Positions 1 to 6,787 of a DNA stretch of 6,787 nucleotides are shown piece after piece. The notes beneath the pieces were generated by a model, which was given only the letters and a program-made list of their open reading frames with translations, was not told the origin of the DNA and did not search any database. The stretch lies in NCBI GenBank assembly GCA_001701075.1, contig DAAK01000117.1, forward strand, positions 1 through 6,787. The letters run 5' to 3'. Each line of letters starts with the position of its first letter. The stretch's first letter is position 1. Origin of the DNA: Bacteroidales bacterium GP3. GTDB taxonomy: Bacteria; Bacteroidota; Bacteroidia; Bacteroidales; Muribaculaceae. Both the position numbers and the translations under genes were made by a program.

Positions 1-784
1 TTTGATTAAGATATTCATTGACAAGATTGAGTAATGAATCTCGTCCTTGTGGGAGCACCCAGACTTGGAATTGGGTGAAGCTGACCGGAGTCGAATAGTC
101 AAGGTCGGGATATTGTTCCTTCATTTTCTTGGCAGTCTTCTCATTGACCACTGAGTATTTCCATGCTGATTTAGCTACTTTTATCGCAAGATATTCCTCG
201 CTGAGTTCAGGCTCCTCTATTATCGTGATGTTTCCCCCAATTTCTTTCTGAAGATTTTCAAGACGTCTTTTCGCGGCACTCCCTTTCTCCACATGGATGG
301 TATCTCCTTCCAGATCAAGAGCACTTCTTGCAGGAAGATTCCCGTTTTCATTGCGAAGCTGCAGAAGCACCATGCGGTCAAGGAAAATATCTCTGGTAGT
401 TAGAAAATCCTGCTTCAGATAATAATCAGCTGGGAGTGATGCAAAAATATCATATTCCCCTTTAGCTACTTTTTCAATAGCCAAATCGCGGTCTATCACT
501 GGATGCATCACCACCTTAACTCCAAGAGCATCCTCAAGTCCCTTGAGAAGATGATAGTTGATTCCCGTAATGCTATCCTGACCATCATCCGACATAAGCA
601 CTCTATAACTTTCCGGGCCATAAACTATAGCAGCATGTATAGTATCTTCTTTTTCTCCGGATTCGGCATGACCATTTTTCCCATTGCCGATATGGCGAAG
701 GCCAAGCATTGCGATTATGACTATAATCAGTAGTAGTCCGTAGACTGCTATTTGCATTGTGCGCGGTTTTGTCTCTCTTTTCAT
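1..784 (-). CDS. Membrane-anchored periplasmic solute-binding-fold protein, 3' end outside window
   Basis: Reading from the ATG at 784 down to base 1 gives 261 codons without a stop; the C-terminus lies beyond the left edge. The N-terminus (MKRETKPRTMQ) is basic and is followed by one hydrophobic helix at about residues 11-29, with no lipobox or clear cleavage site, so I infer an inner-membrane anchor with a periplasmic domain. From about residue 48 the protein resembles the bilobed extracellular solute-binding family 3 fold (SBP_bac_3), also found as the N-terminal part of MltF. Supporting segments are AIVYGPESYRVLM, the GEYDIFASLPADY turn and a late SFTQFQVWVLPQGRDSLLNLVNEYL block near the usual domain end. 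No ABC permease or ATPase gene is seen. A downstream lytic transglycosylase (SLT) domain cannot be excluded because the end is missing. Only 8 bases separate this start from the porin stop, so the two are probably co-transcribed. The start at M1 keeps the basic residues before the membrane helix; M10 would remove them. The ligand cannot be predicted. Confidence 0.72.
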   Translation of the reverse strand, partial: MKRETKPRTMQIAVYGLLLIIVIIAMLGLRHIGNGKNGHAESGEKEDTIHAAIVYGPESYRVLMSDDGQDSITGINYHLLKGLEDALGVKVVMHPVIDRDLAIEKVAKGEYDIFASLPADYYLKQDFLTTRDIFLDRMVLLQLRNENGNLPARSALDLEGDTIHVEKGSAAKRRLENLQKEIGGNITIIEEPELSEEYLAIKVAKSAWKYSVVNEKTAKKMKEQYPDLDYSTPVSFTQFQVWVLPQGRDSLLNLVNEYLNQ

Positions 785-792
785 GGGTGTCT

Positions 793-2850
793 TTAGTTTG
801 CGAAATCAACAGCAATGCCTATTTGGAAGCGCCTTGGATTGATAGGATAGTGGGGAAGTGAAAATTCATTGTAGGCACTTCCGAACAGCCCTTGGTTAAC
901 ATGGCTCATCATCACATAGAATCGGCAACGGTAGAGGCGCAAGTTGACATATGCGTTGCAGAATGGATATCCTCCCAATTCGGTCTCTTCCTGATTACAG
1001 AATGTCATTGTGGCTGGCTGGTATGTATACCCCTTATATTTTGTATAATAGTCGCAATCTACGCCAACTTGTATATGAAGCACCTTAAATAGCCTTGCCT
1101 TGATGAAGAGGTTGCTGTATACGCTCAGCTGTGGAAGAGGTAATACATTATTGTTTGAGGATACTTGCCAGGTCACACGATTGTTCCAGTTAAGTATCCC
1201 TACTTTGAAATCCTGTTGCAGACCGACTGACATGATTTGCACATTGCCACCATGCTGATAAGGCATGAAGTCACTTCCGAAATATATACGGTTCTGTATA
1301 TTCTCGACATCAATCATCGCCTTTGTCCTCGACCATGGAATGTCAAGGCTTCCTCCAAACTTTACAGAACGAATTTTCCCGAAATCTTTGCTCCATATGA
1401 AATGGTTGGAAACATAGTTCTTGGTGAGCCAATCTGGAGTCGTGTTGTGAAATCCTCCGTGGGCTTCAATAGCAACGGTGTCTCCGAAAAGTGGGATATT
1501 GGTCAATATTTGTCCATTCAATTCAAGGTCGCCAGCTGCATCTCCACTTAATCCAAACCTTACATCAGCATTGTAGCGCAGGATTGATCCTTGCGCTTTT
1601 TCAATCCTTCCTCCTATAAAGACAAAGTTCTGGTTGTGCTTCGCTTCTGGCACTCCAGTTGATGGAAGAGGAGTCAAATCACTTGAATCTTCAGTCGAAG
1701 AGTTTTCTCCGTCAGTTGACTCTCCTTCCTCTGTCTCTGAAAGATATCCTGCATTCGGCAGAGTGAATTGGTTTAGCTGATAGGTAGCATAGGCTGAGAG
1801 TCCAAATTTCATCCATTTCCTGAAACCTTCAATCAAATATATTCCTACTGTATTGCTGAAGCTATTAAGCTTTGTATTGTCATACGTCGCTGATTGGTCG
1901 AAATAGAAATTATCCCAATAATCCTTAGATTGACTCTTTTCGCTGAATACATGCCTATAATGCCTATAGTCAAAACTATAGAGGATTTTCATTACTGGAA
2001 TATAGATGTCTCGTGTCAATGTGTCGTTCACTTGTTCGTCGTTCCAATAACCAATTTTGTACGCATGGTTCATATAGAACTCCGATCCAGTGAGCCTGTT
2101 CTTGGCAGATGTAAGTCGTGTTGGGATACTCTTGTATTGCACGGATGTTACGCCTCCCTGTACGGTTGCTGGATCTGTGATGTAGCGGTCGTCAGTGATG
2201 CCTCCGTTTTCCAAATTCTGATGCGCATATTGCTGATAGAAGGTCTGGAGTTCATATCGGTCACCTAAATAATATGCTGATAGTCCGAAATTGAAATCCT
2301 TTGCCGCCTGATAGTTGTAGCATCCCTTTGAATGCAGGTAATCTACGAATCCACCTATTCCTATGCGTCTATTGACATTCCCGGCAAAGTCACCCTGCAG
2401 TCGGTCCTGATGGTTTTCCGAATTTCCGCAATAATTATATTGAAGAATTGTTGTTGGTATGTATGTATTGTGAAATTTCTGTTTCGCAAAACTTGGCATC
2501 CAAAACCCAAGAGCATTATAGAATAGAAAGCCACTTGGTTTTTCTCTCTCAAACCACAGCAAATTCATTCCGGGTGAGCCAAGGTTTCCAGTAGTAGCCC
2601 ACGCATCACTCGCCATTGTTGGAATACTCCTGCGCTGATAATTATATTGGGCAGTGTCCACTTCAGCAGGGATATGAAAACCTAATGGATATGTAAGTGT
2701 CCAAGCCGAAGGCTCCTTTACGGTCTCCAGTGGCTCTCCTTCTCCAGGCATTGCCTTCGGATTCCAGTCCCTGTCGCCCTGAGCAAAGGCACTCCCACAG
2801 TTCACGCTAAGAATGAAAATCAATATGATTATCCGAAGAAACTTAGACAT
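793..2850 (-). CDS. Putative porin (Porin_10-like outer-membrane beta-barrel)
   Basis: This encodes a secreted outer-membrane beta-barrel of 685 residues (700 if the upstream ATG at 2895 is used). From the chosen start, MSKFLRIIILIFILSVNCGSAFAQ gives a standard signal peptide: basic n-region, hydrophobic core, and AFA-Q cleavage after residue 23. The rest is rich in alternating aromatic and polar strands. The segment TTGNLGSPGMNLLWFER, then NVNRRIGIGGFVDYLHSKGCYNYQ and the closing PRRFQIGIAVDF resemble the Bacteroidetes 'putative porin' family (PF14121), whose members have a similar length. The presumed job is passive passage of small solutes; the substrate is unknown. I chose 2850 over 2895 because the longer form puts about 15 extra polar residues before the signal peptide, and because the -7 box at 2900-2907 would start the transcript at about 2895. 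An acidic Ser/Glu-rich stretch (bases 1678-1737) is probably a loop. The last residue is Asn, with Phe two residues before it, rather than the usual terminal aromatic. The solute-binding-fold gene follows after 8 bases. Confidence 0.78.
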   Translation of the reverse strand: MSKFLRIIILIFILSVNCGSAFAQGDRDWNPKAMPGEGEPLETVKEPSAWTLTYPLGFHIPAEVDTAQYNYQRRSIPTMASDAWATTGNLGSPGMNLLWFEREKPSGFLFYNALGFWMPSFAKQKFHNTYIPTTILQYNYCGNSENHQDRLQGDFAGNVNRRIGIGGFVDYLHSKGCYNYQAAKDFNFGLSAYYLGDRYELQTFYQQYAHQNLENGGITDDRYITDPATVQGGVTSVQYKSIPTRLTSAKNRLTGSEFYMNHAYKIGYWNDEQVNDTLTRDIYIPVMKILYSFDYRHYRHVFSEKSQSKDYWDNFYFDQSATYDNTKLNSFSNTVGIYLIEGFRKWMKFGLSAYATYQLNQFTLPNAGYLSETEEGESTDGENSSTEDSSDLTPLPSTGVPEAKHNQNFVFIGGRIEKAQGSILRYNADVRFGLSGDAAGDLELNGQILTNIPLFGDTVAIEAHGGFHNTTPDWLTKNYVSNHFIWSKDFGKIRSVKFGGSLDIPWSRTKAMIDVENIQNRIYFGSDFMPYQHGGNVQIMSVGLQQDFKVGILNWNNRVTWQVSSNNNVLPLPQLSVYSNLFIKARLFKVLHIQVGVDCDYYTKYKGYTYQPATMTFCNQEETELGGYPFCNAYVNLRLYRCRFYVMMSHVNQGLFGSAYNEFSLPHYPINPRRFQIGIAVDFAN

Positions 2851-2862
2851 TTCTTCTTTGGA

Positions 2863-2868
2863 TTCCTT
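2863..2868 (-). promoter_or_regulatory. Possible weak ribosome binding site for the porin (AAGGAA)
   Basis: On the minus strand AAGGAA lies 12 bases upstream of the ATG at 2850 and is followed by the purine run AAAGAAGAA up to the start codon. The spacing is longer than ideal, and Bacteroidetes often lack a Shine-Dalgarno sequence. It lies inside the region that would be coding if the ATG at 2895 were used, so it mildly supports the shorter protein. Confidence 0.3.
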
Positions 2869-2899
2869 ATATGATGAGTTATATTTTCGATTCATAGCG

Positions 2900-2907
2900 C
2901 AAATTTA
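2900..2907 (-). promoter_or_regulatory. Bacteroidetes-type -7 promoter box (TAAATTTG) for the porin unit
   Basis: On the minus strand TAAATTTG matches the Bacteroidetes -7 consensus TAnnTTTG exactly. No good -33 TTTG is seen at the usual 19-21 bp; the nearest is TTTA at 2924-2927, with a 16-bp spacer. The expected start of transcription, a few bases downstream, falls at about 2894-2897. That gives a leader of about 45 bases for a start at 2850, or an essentially leaderless message for a start at 2895. Confidence 0.55.
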
Positions 2908-2987
2908 CAAAAATTATTTCAGTTAAAGAGCATGTGGATAGATAAAACACAAATTGAAATATTCTTTTTGTTTACTTGTTCCGAACT

Positions 2988-3011
2988 TTTTGACCTATAA
3001 AAGTGTCAAAA
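2988..3011. promoter_or_regulatory. Perfect 7-bp inverted repeat TTTTGAC-N10-GTCAAAA, possible operator
   Basis: The arms TTTTGAC (2988-2994) and GTCAAAA (3005-3011) are exact reverse complements separated by CTATAAAAGT. They lie 66 bp before the nifJ ATG. The arm-to-arm distance of 17 bp puts the half-sites on nearly the same helical face only approximately. A dimeric regulator site or a short hairpin in a nifJ leader are both possible. The half-site does not match the FNR (TTGAT-N4-ATCAA) or Rex consensus. In AT-rich DNA a chance origin is a real alternative. Confidence 0.3.
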
Positions 3012-3077
3012 TATTAAATCAAAAAATCTACCTATCCATATATATCTACTAAAATATACTACCTTTAATTCAAAGCT

Positions 3078-6000
3078 ATGAACAAACAGATACTCGATGG
3101 ATGCACGGCTGCTGCTCATGTGGCCTACGCAATGAGTGAAATCGCCACCATATATCCAATTACTCCGATAGCCTCTATGGGAGACACTGCAAAAAAATGG
3201 GGTATGAAAGGTCGTCTTAATCTCTTCGGACAGCCACTTGAGGTGCGTGAGATGGAGAGTGAACTTGGTGCAGCCGGAGCTGTCCATGGTGCATCGGCCG
3301 GTGGCGCGTTGGCTACAACCTTCACTTCATCACAGGGATTGATGCTCATGATTCCGAACATGTATAAGATTGCTGGTGAACTTTTGCCTGCAGTGTTTCA
3401 TGTGGGATGTCGCTCTCTCGCAAATCATGCATTGTCGATTTTCGGCGACCATCAGGATGTCATGGAATGTCGAGCTACGGGTTTCACCATGCTCGTCTCG
3501 ACTTCGGTGCAGGAAACTATGGATCTTGCGGTTGTGGCTCATATTGCAGCAATAAAAGGGAGTCTGCCTGTGCTTCATTTCTTTGATGGATGGCGCACGA
3601 GTTCCGAGATGGATACGATCGATGTTATAGACTATGACAGCATCGCCAAGATTATGCCTTGGGATGATGTCTTGACGTTCCGGCACCGCGCCATGAATCC
3701 GGAACATCCCGATACACGAGGCACTGCCCAGAATGCAGATGTCTATTTCCAGAATAGCGAGGCCACCAATCGCTATTACGACGCTTTCCCATTAATAGTG
3801 CAGGAGGCTATGGACTCAGTGGCAGGAATCACCGGACGTCAGTATCATTTGGTGGATTATGTGGGAGCTCCTGATGCATATCGTGTGATAGTGATAATGG
3901 CTTCAGGTGCTGAGGTGGCTGCTGAGACTTGCGAGTGGCTGAATCGCGAGAAGGGTTATAAGACAGGGGTAATGAAGATTCGTCTTTACCGTCCATTCCC
4001 GGCTGAGGCATTTCTCAAAGCTCTTCCCTCAACTGTAAAATCAATTGCTGTACTCGACAGAACTAAGGAACCGGGTTCAGTTCACGAGCCACTGTGTCAG
4101 GATGTGATCACTACTCTTTTCGAAGCAGGTCGCAGTGACATCAAGGTGATAGGTGGCAGATATGGATTGTCGAGCAAGGAGTTTGATCCTTCCATGGTAA
4201 AAGCGATATTCGATGAACTTGCTAAGGAGCAACCCAAGCGTATGTTTACCGTGGGTATCAATGATGATGTTACCCACTTGTCGCTCGCTCCGGAGGAGAG
4301 TATAAATACTTTGGCTTCATCAGACTGTTTCCAGGCTATACTCTATGCTATAGGCAACGATGGTACTGTCGGTGGCACAAAGCAAGCTGCATCGGTGCTT
4401 GCTGGCGATCCAAATCTCTATGCTCAGGCTTATTTCAGTTATTCAGCTAAAAAGTCAGGCGGATATACTATCTCCCAACTACGAGTTGGACATTCACCTG
4501 TCACGTCTGCCTATTCAATCATTGGGGCTGACTATGTGGCGTGCCATAAGACTTCTTATGTCAATCGTTTTGATATGCTCGACAAGATTCGGGAGGGTGG
4601 CACTTTTGTGCTGAATTCTCCTTGGAGTGCTGATCAGATGGTGAAATTCCTTCCTCAGAAAATGCGTCAGCAGATTGCAGATAAGAAACTTAAGTTTTAT
4701 AACATAGACGCTGACTCTATAGCAGCCAAAGTAGGATTGGCTCCTCGTATAAATATGCCGATGGAAACGGTAATGCTCAAGTTGGCCGGTATTATGCCGT
4801 TTGAAAAAGCATATCAGGCATTACAGCAGACTATCAAGACCACTTATATGCATGAAGGTGGGGAAGTAGTTGACCGTAATCTGAAGGCTATTTCAATGAC
4901 AGTAGACGCTCTTAATGAAATTGATTATAAGTCAATAGAAGGCTGGGCTACAACTCCCGACCTCCCATCTACTCGTTCGGCTCCGGTATATCCCAATGTT
5001 GCCCTCAAGAATTTTATTGAAAAAATCCATACTCCTTGTATTCATGGTCAGGGAGATTCCATTCCGGTTTCTGCTCTGTCGCCCGACGGTGTAATACCCA
5101 ACGGCTCTACTGCTTACGAGCATCGTCGTATAGCTACGCGTGTACCGGTATGGGATGCGGAGAAATGTGTCGAGTGTACAGAATGTTCTCTGGTATGTCC
5201 TCATGCAGCCATCCGCCCGTTCATTATCTCGGCTGCCGAAGCTGCAGAAATGCCTGACACAATTGCTATCAAGGATGCTCGCGGTTCATCAAGACTCAAT
5301 GGTTATCGTTTCAGGATACAGAATTATCCGGAGGATTGCTTGGGATGCTCTTCTTGCTCGCTTATCTGTCCGGGTCACGCTCTTACCATGACTCCTTTAG
5401 GCGATGTCCTCGAGCGTGAGATGGGTAATCTTGAATGGCTTAAGACTCACGTGGAGCCAAAGCCTTGGCTTCTTCCGGCAGCCACCGTCAACGGTTCCCA
5501 GTTGAGAACCCCGGGCCTGCAGTTCTCAGGAGCATGTGCCGGATGTGGTGAGACTCCATATGTCAAGTTGCTCACACAGCTTTTTGGCAATCGTCTTCTT
5601 ATCGCAAATGCCACTGGCTGTAGTTCAATCTGGGGTGCAGACTATCCTTCTTCTGCATATTGTGCCACAGATCCCTCGGGAAGAGGTCCGGCATGGGCTA
5701 ATTCTTTGTTTGAGGATAATGCGGAGTTTGGCTATGGTATACTTCTCGCTATGCGTCATCGTCGTGCTCGATTGGAAAACAATGTCAGAACTCTGATATC
5801 TTCGTCCGCTACACCGTCATTCTTGAAGGCTCCTTTCGAAGCTTGGCTCAATAGTCGTGATGATGCTGAGGCTTCGGCTGCAACTGCTGATCAGTTGCTT
5901 TCAATGCTCGCACCGTTAGCCAAAGAATATCCAGACTTGAAGTCTCTTCTTGATCAGAGTGATATGTTGGCTTCCAAGACAGTGTGGGCTATCGGCGGAG

Positions 6001-6680
6001 ATGGCTGGGCATATGATATAGGTTTTGCAGGGCTTGACCATGTGCTTGCTTCGGGAGAACCTATTAAGATATTGGTGATGGACACAGAGTGTTATTCCAA
6101 TACAGGTGGTCAGCTATCTAAGGCTACTCCTCGTGCGGCAGTGGCAAAATATGCTCCCGATGGTAAGTCAACTCCGAAGAAAAACTTAGGGCGCATGATG
6201 ATGACTTATGGAAATGTATATGTGGCATCCATAGCTTTGGGCGCAAACTACCAGCAAGCCATTGATGCGCTCACTGAGGCGGATAGTTACCCAGGTCCTG
6301 CTATTGTTATAGCATATTGCCCATGTCTTAATCATGGTATCCGTCCCGGTCTCGGCCATTCTATCATTGAGGAACGCCGTGCTGTCGAAGCCGGTTATTG
6401 GCCGCTTTACCGTTTCAATCCGCTCAATGAGGAATCGCCTCTTACCATTGACAGCGTAATTCCTGGCCCGGACAACAGTGGCCACAACGGTTCATCCCCA
6501 CTCACTTCCTCTCCTGCTTATCCAGGCGTTCCCGAACCGCTTGAAGATGTACACGGCTTCATTATGGGTGATGACCGCTATATGGATCTCCGGATGGTTG
6601 ATCCTCGAAGAGCCGCCATCCTTCGTCCTCGCTTACAGGAAGACTGCAACCTCGAAAATGAAGCTCTCAAAAAATTATAG
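3078..6680 (+). CDS. nifJ: Pyruvate:ferredoxin (flavodoxin) oxidoreductase, single-chain
   Basis: A complete 1200-residue cytoplasmic homodimeric-type PFOR, at the usual family length. It oxidises pyruvate with CoA to acetyl-CoA and CO2 and reduces ferredoxin or flavodoxin. Domains in order: POR N-terminal (about 1-255, with YPITP and the GAAGAVHGA core), transketolase C-like domain II (about 256-385), FTVGINDDVTHLSL linker (about 390-403), gamma-type domain with GNDGTVGG (426-433), EKR region (about 578-605), two-cluster ferredoxin domain (C697, C700, C703, C707 and C754, C757, C760, C764), then the TPP domain (about 815-1100). By analogy with the Desulfovibrio africanus enzyme, T29, E62, R112 and N1008 match its Thr31, Glu64, Arg114 and Asn996. 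GDGW is at 974-977, and C820, C823, C848 and C1083 should hold the proximal [4Fe-4S] cluster. The ATG at 3078 starts directly on the conserved N-terminus; no clear Shine-Dalgarno precedes it. It is a stand-alone gene, divergent from the porin unit. Unusual are Cys1005 and Cys1081 beside active-site residues. Confidence 0.97.
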   Translation: MNKQILDGCTAAAHVAYAMSEIATIYPITPIASMGDTAKKWGMKGRLNLFGQPLEVREMESELGAAGAVHGASAGGALATTFTSSQGLMLMIPNMYKIAGELLPAVFHVGCRSLANHALSIFGDHQDVMECRATGFTMLVSTSVQETMDLAVVAHIAAIKGSLPVLHFFDGWRTSSEMDTIDVIDYDSIAKIMPWDDVLTFRHRAMNPEHPDTRGTAQNADVYFQNSEATNRYYDAFPLIVQEAMDSVAGITGRQYHLVDYVGAPDAYRVIVIMASGAEVAAETCEWLNREKGYKTGVMKIRLYRPFPAEAFLKALPSTVKSIAVLDRTKEPGSVHEPLCQDVITTLFEAGRSDIKVIGGRYGLSSKEFDPSMVKAIFDELAKEQPKRMFTVGINDDVTHLSLAPEESINTLASSDCFQAILYAIGNDGTVGGTKQAASVLAGDPNLYAQAYFSYSAKKSGGYTISQLRVGHSPVTSAYSIIGADYVACHKTSYVNRFDMLDKIREGGTFVLNSPWSADQMVKFLPQKMRQQIADKKLKFYNIDADSIAAKVGLAPRINMPMETVMLKLAGIMPFEKAYQALQQTIKTTYMHEGGEVVDRNLKAISMTVDALNEIDYKSIEGWATTPDLPSTRSAPVYPNVALKNFIEKIHTPCIHGQGDSIPVSALSPDGVIPNGSTAYEHRRIATRVPVWDAEKCVECTECSLVCPHAAIRPFIISAAEAAEMPDTIAIKDARGSSRLNGYRFRIQNYPEDCLGCSSCSLICPGHALTMTPLGDVLEREMGNLEWLKTHVEPKPWLLPAATVNGSQLRTPGLQFSGACAGCGETPYVKLLTQLFGNRLLIANATGCSSIWGADYPSSAYCATDPSGRGPAWANSLFEDNAEFGYGILLAMRHRRARLENNVRTLISSSATPSFLKAPFEAWLNSRDDAEASAATADQLLSMLAPLAKEYPDLKSLLDQSDMLASKTVWAIGGDGWAYDIGFAGLDHVLASGEPIKILVMDTECYSNTGGQLSKATPRAAVAKYAPDGKSTPKKNLGRMMMTYGNVYVASIALGANYQQAIDALTEADSYPGPAIVIAYCPCLNHGIRPGLGHSIIEERRAVEAGYWPLYRFNPLNEESPLTIDSVIPGPDNSGHNGSSPLTSSPAYPGVPEPLEDVHGFIMGDDRYMDLRMVDPRRAAILRPRLQEDCNLENEALKKL

Positions 6681-6701
6681 GACAAACCTAATTTTTTGAG
6701 A
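6665..6701 (+). terminator. Hairpin with A- and T-tracts at the nifJ stop, probable weak terminator
   Basis: TCTCAAAAAAT (6665-6675) pairs with ATTTTTTGAGA (6691-6701). After a two-base TA bulge, TAGG (6678-6681) pairs with CCTA (6687-6690) around an ACAAA loop. The arrangement of A-tract, short GC-containing stem and T-tract is that of a bidirectional intrinsic terminator, but the core stem is only four base pairs. The hairpin includes the TAG stop of nifJ, and its right arm is shared with the first unit of the tandem array. Confidence 0.45.
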
Positions 6702-6787
6702 TTTCGCACACTTTTCTGCCAAAACATTTTGAGATTCTGTACAAATTTCTGCCAAAACATTTTGAGATTCTGTACATATTTCTGCCA
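6694..6787. repeat. Tandem array of a 33-bp unit, three copies visible, running off the window
   Basis: Units start at 6694, 6727 and 6760 with exact 33-base spacing; the third is cut at base 28 by the window edge. Each begins TTTTGAGATT and has a second conserved part TTTCTGCCAAAACA (cut short in unit 3). Units 1 and 2 differ at five positions (11, 12, 14, 18, 19) and units 2 and 3 at one (18), so every change falls in the middle. Unit junctions form the near-palindrome CAAAA-CA-TTTTG (6720-6731 and 6753-6764), and units 2 and 3 hold TGTACA. Within a unit TTTTG/CAAAA plus AGA/TCT could pair as a bulged hairpin. The minus strand is open through the array, reading an 11-residue repeat (MFWQKFVQNLK type), but I do not call it a gene. 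The function is unknown. Confidence 0.9.

Larger units (their letters stand above)
2896..3077. promoter_or_regulatory. AT-rich divergent intergenic region between the porin and nifJ
   Basis: The two transcription units point away from each other across this region, so both promoters must lie here. The porin -7 box is at 2900-2907. For nifJ the closest match to TAnnTTTG is TACCTTTA at 3060-3067, with one mismatch and no suitable -33; it would start the message only a few bases before the ATG, so I do not call it a promoter. The inverted repeat at 2988-3011 lies mid-region. I see no small ORF with a convincing start and no RNA gene. Confidence 0.6.

Noticed and set aside
503..815. Short open frames on both strands overlapping the start of the solute-binding-fold gene
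   Set aside because: They are out of frame with the supported minus-strand gene, which has a membrane anchor and domain-like sequence through this stretch.
1237..1551. Plus-strand open frame of 104 codons inside the porin gene
   Set aside because: It is antisense to a strongly supported beta-barrel gene, has no recognisable domain or upstream signal, and has shadow-like composition.
2796..2850. Porin as a lipoprotein, because of the Cys in LSVNCGS near the signal peptide end
   Set aside because: The residue before Cys is Asn, which does not fit a lipobox, and a good AFA-Q signal peptidase I site follows five residues later.
3060..3067. TACCTTTA as the nifJ -7 promoter box
   Set aside because: It has one mismatch to TAnnTTTG and no -33 partner, and would leave almost no leader before the ATG at 3078.
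3330..3707. Minus-strand open frame of 125 codons inside nifJ
   Set aside because: It lies opposite the conserved PFOR N-terminal domain and shows no features of a real protein.
6694..6787. CRISPR array
   Set aside because: The 33-bp units abut with no unique spacers of constant length; variation is limited to a few bases in the unit centre, and no cas gene is present.

Overview
The window looks like a chromosomal segment from an anaerobic Bacteroidales bacterium, plausibly Muribaculaceae or a relative (inference). The reasons are a Bacteroidetes-type -7 promoter box (TAnnTTTG), weak or absent Shine-Dalgarno sequences, an outer-membrane protein resembling the Bacteroidetes 'putative porin' family, and a single-chain pyruvate:ferredoxin oxidoreductase typical of strict anaerobes. 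I see no tRNA, rRNA, CRISPR array, insertion sequence or phage gene.

Left part, minus strand (1 to about 2895): a two-gene unit read right to left. First comes a ~685-residue outer-membrane beta-barrel of the Porin_10 type with a cleavable signal peptide. Eight bases after its stop lies a membrane-anchored periplasmic solute-binding-fold protein, whose 3' end runs off the left edge. The tight spacing suggests co-transcription and a shared cell-envelope role, such as solute capture or sensing after entry through the barrel (inference). A TAAATTTG box upstream places the likely transcript start almost on the first possible ATG, which argues for the second in-frame ATG (2850) as the true porin start.

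Middle (2851-3077): an AT-rich divergent intergenic region of about 230 bp. It holds the porin promoter and a perfect 7-bp inverted repeat (TTTTGAC-N10-GTCAAAA) that could be a regulator site or a hairpin.

Right part, plus strand (3078-6680): a complete 1200-residue nifJ, pyruvate:ferredoxin (flavodoxin) oxidoreductase. All domains and all expected TPP and [4Fe-4S] residues are present. It links pyruvate oxidation to acetyl-CoA with reduction of ferredoxin.

Right edge (6681-6787): a weak terminator-like hairpin overlaps the nifJ stop and runs directly into a tandem array of a 33-bp unit (three copies visible, continuing beyond the window). The array is the only structure here that ordinary gene content does not explain. 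No clearly new multi-gene system is visible; the genes themselves are conventional.
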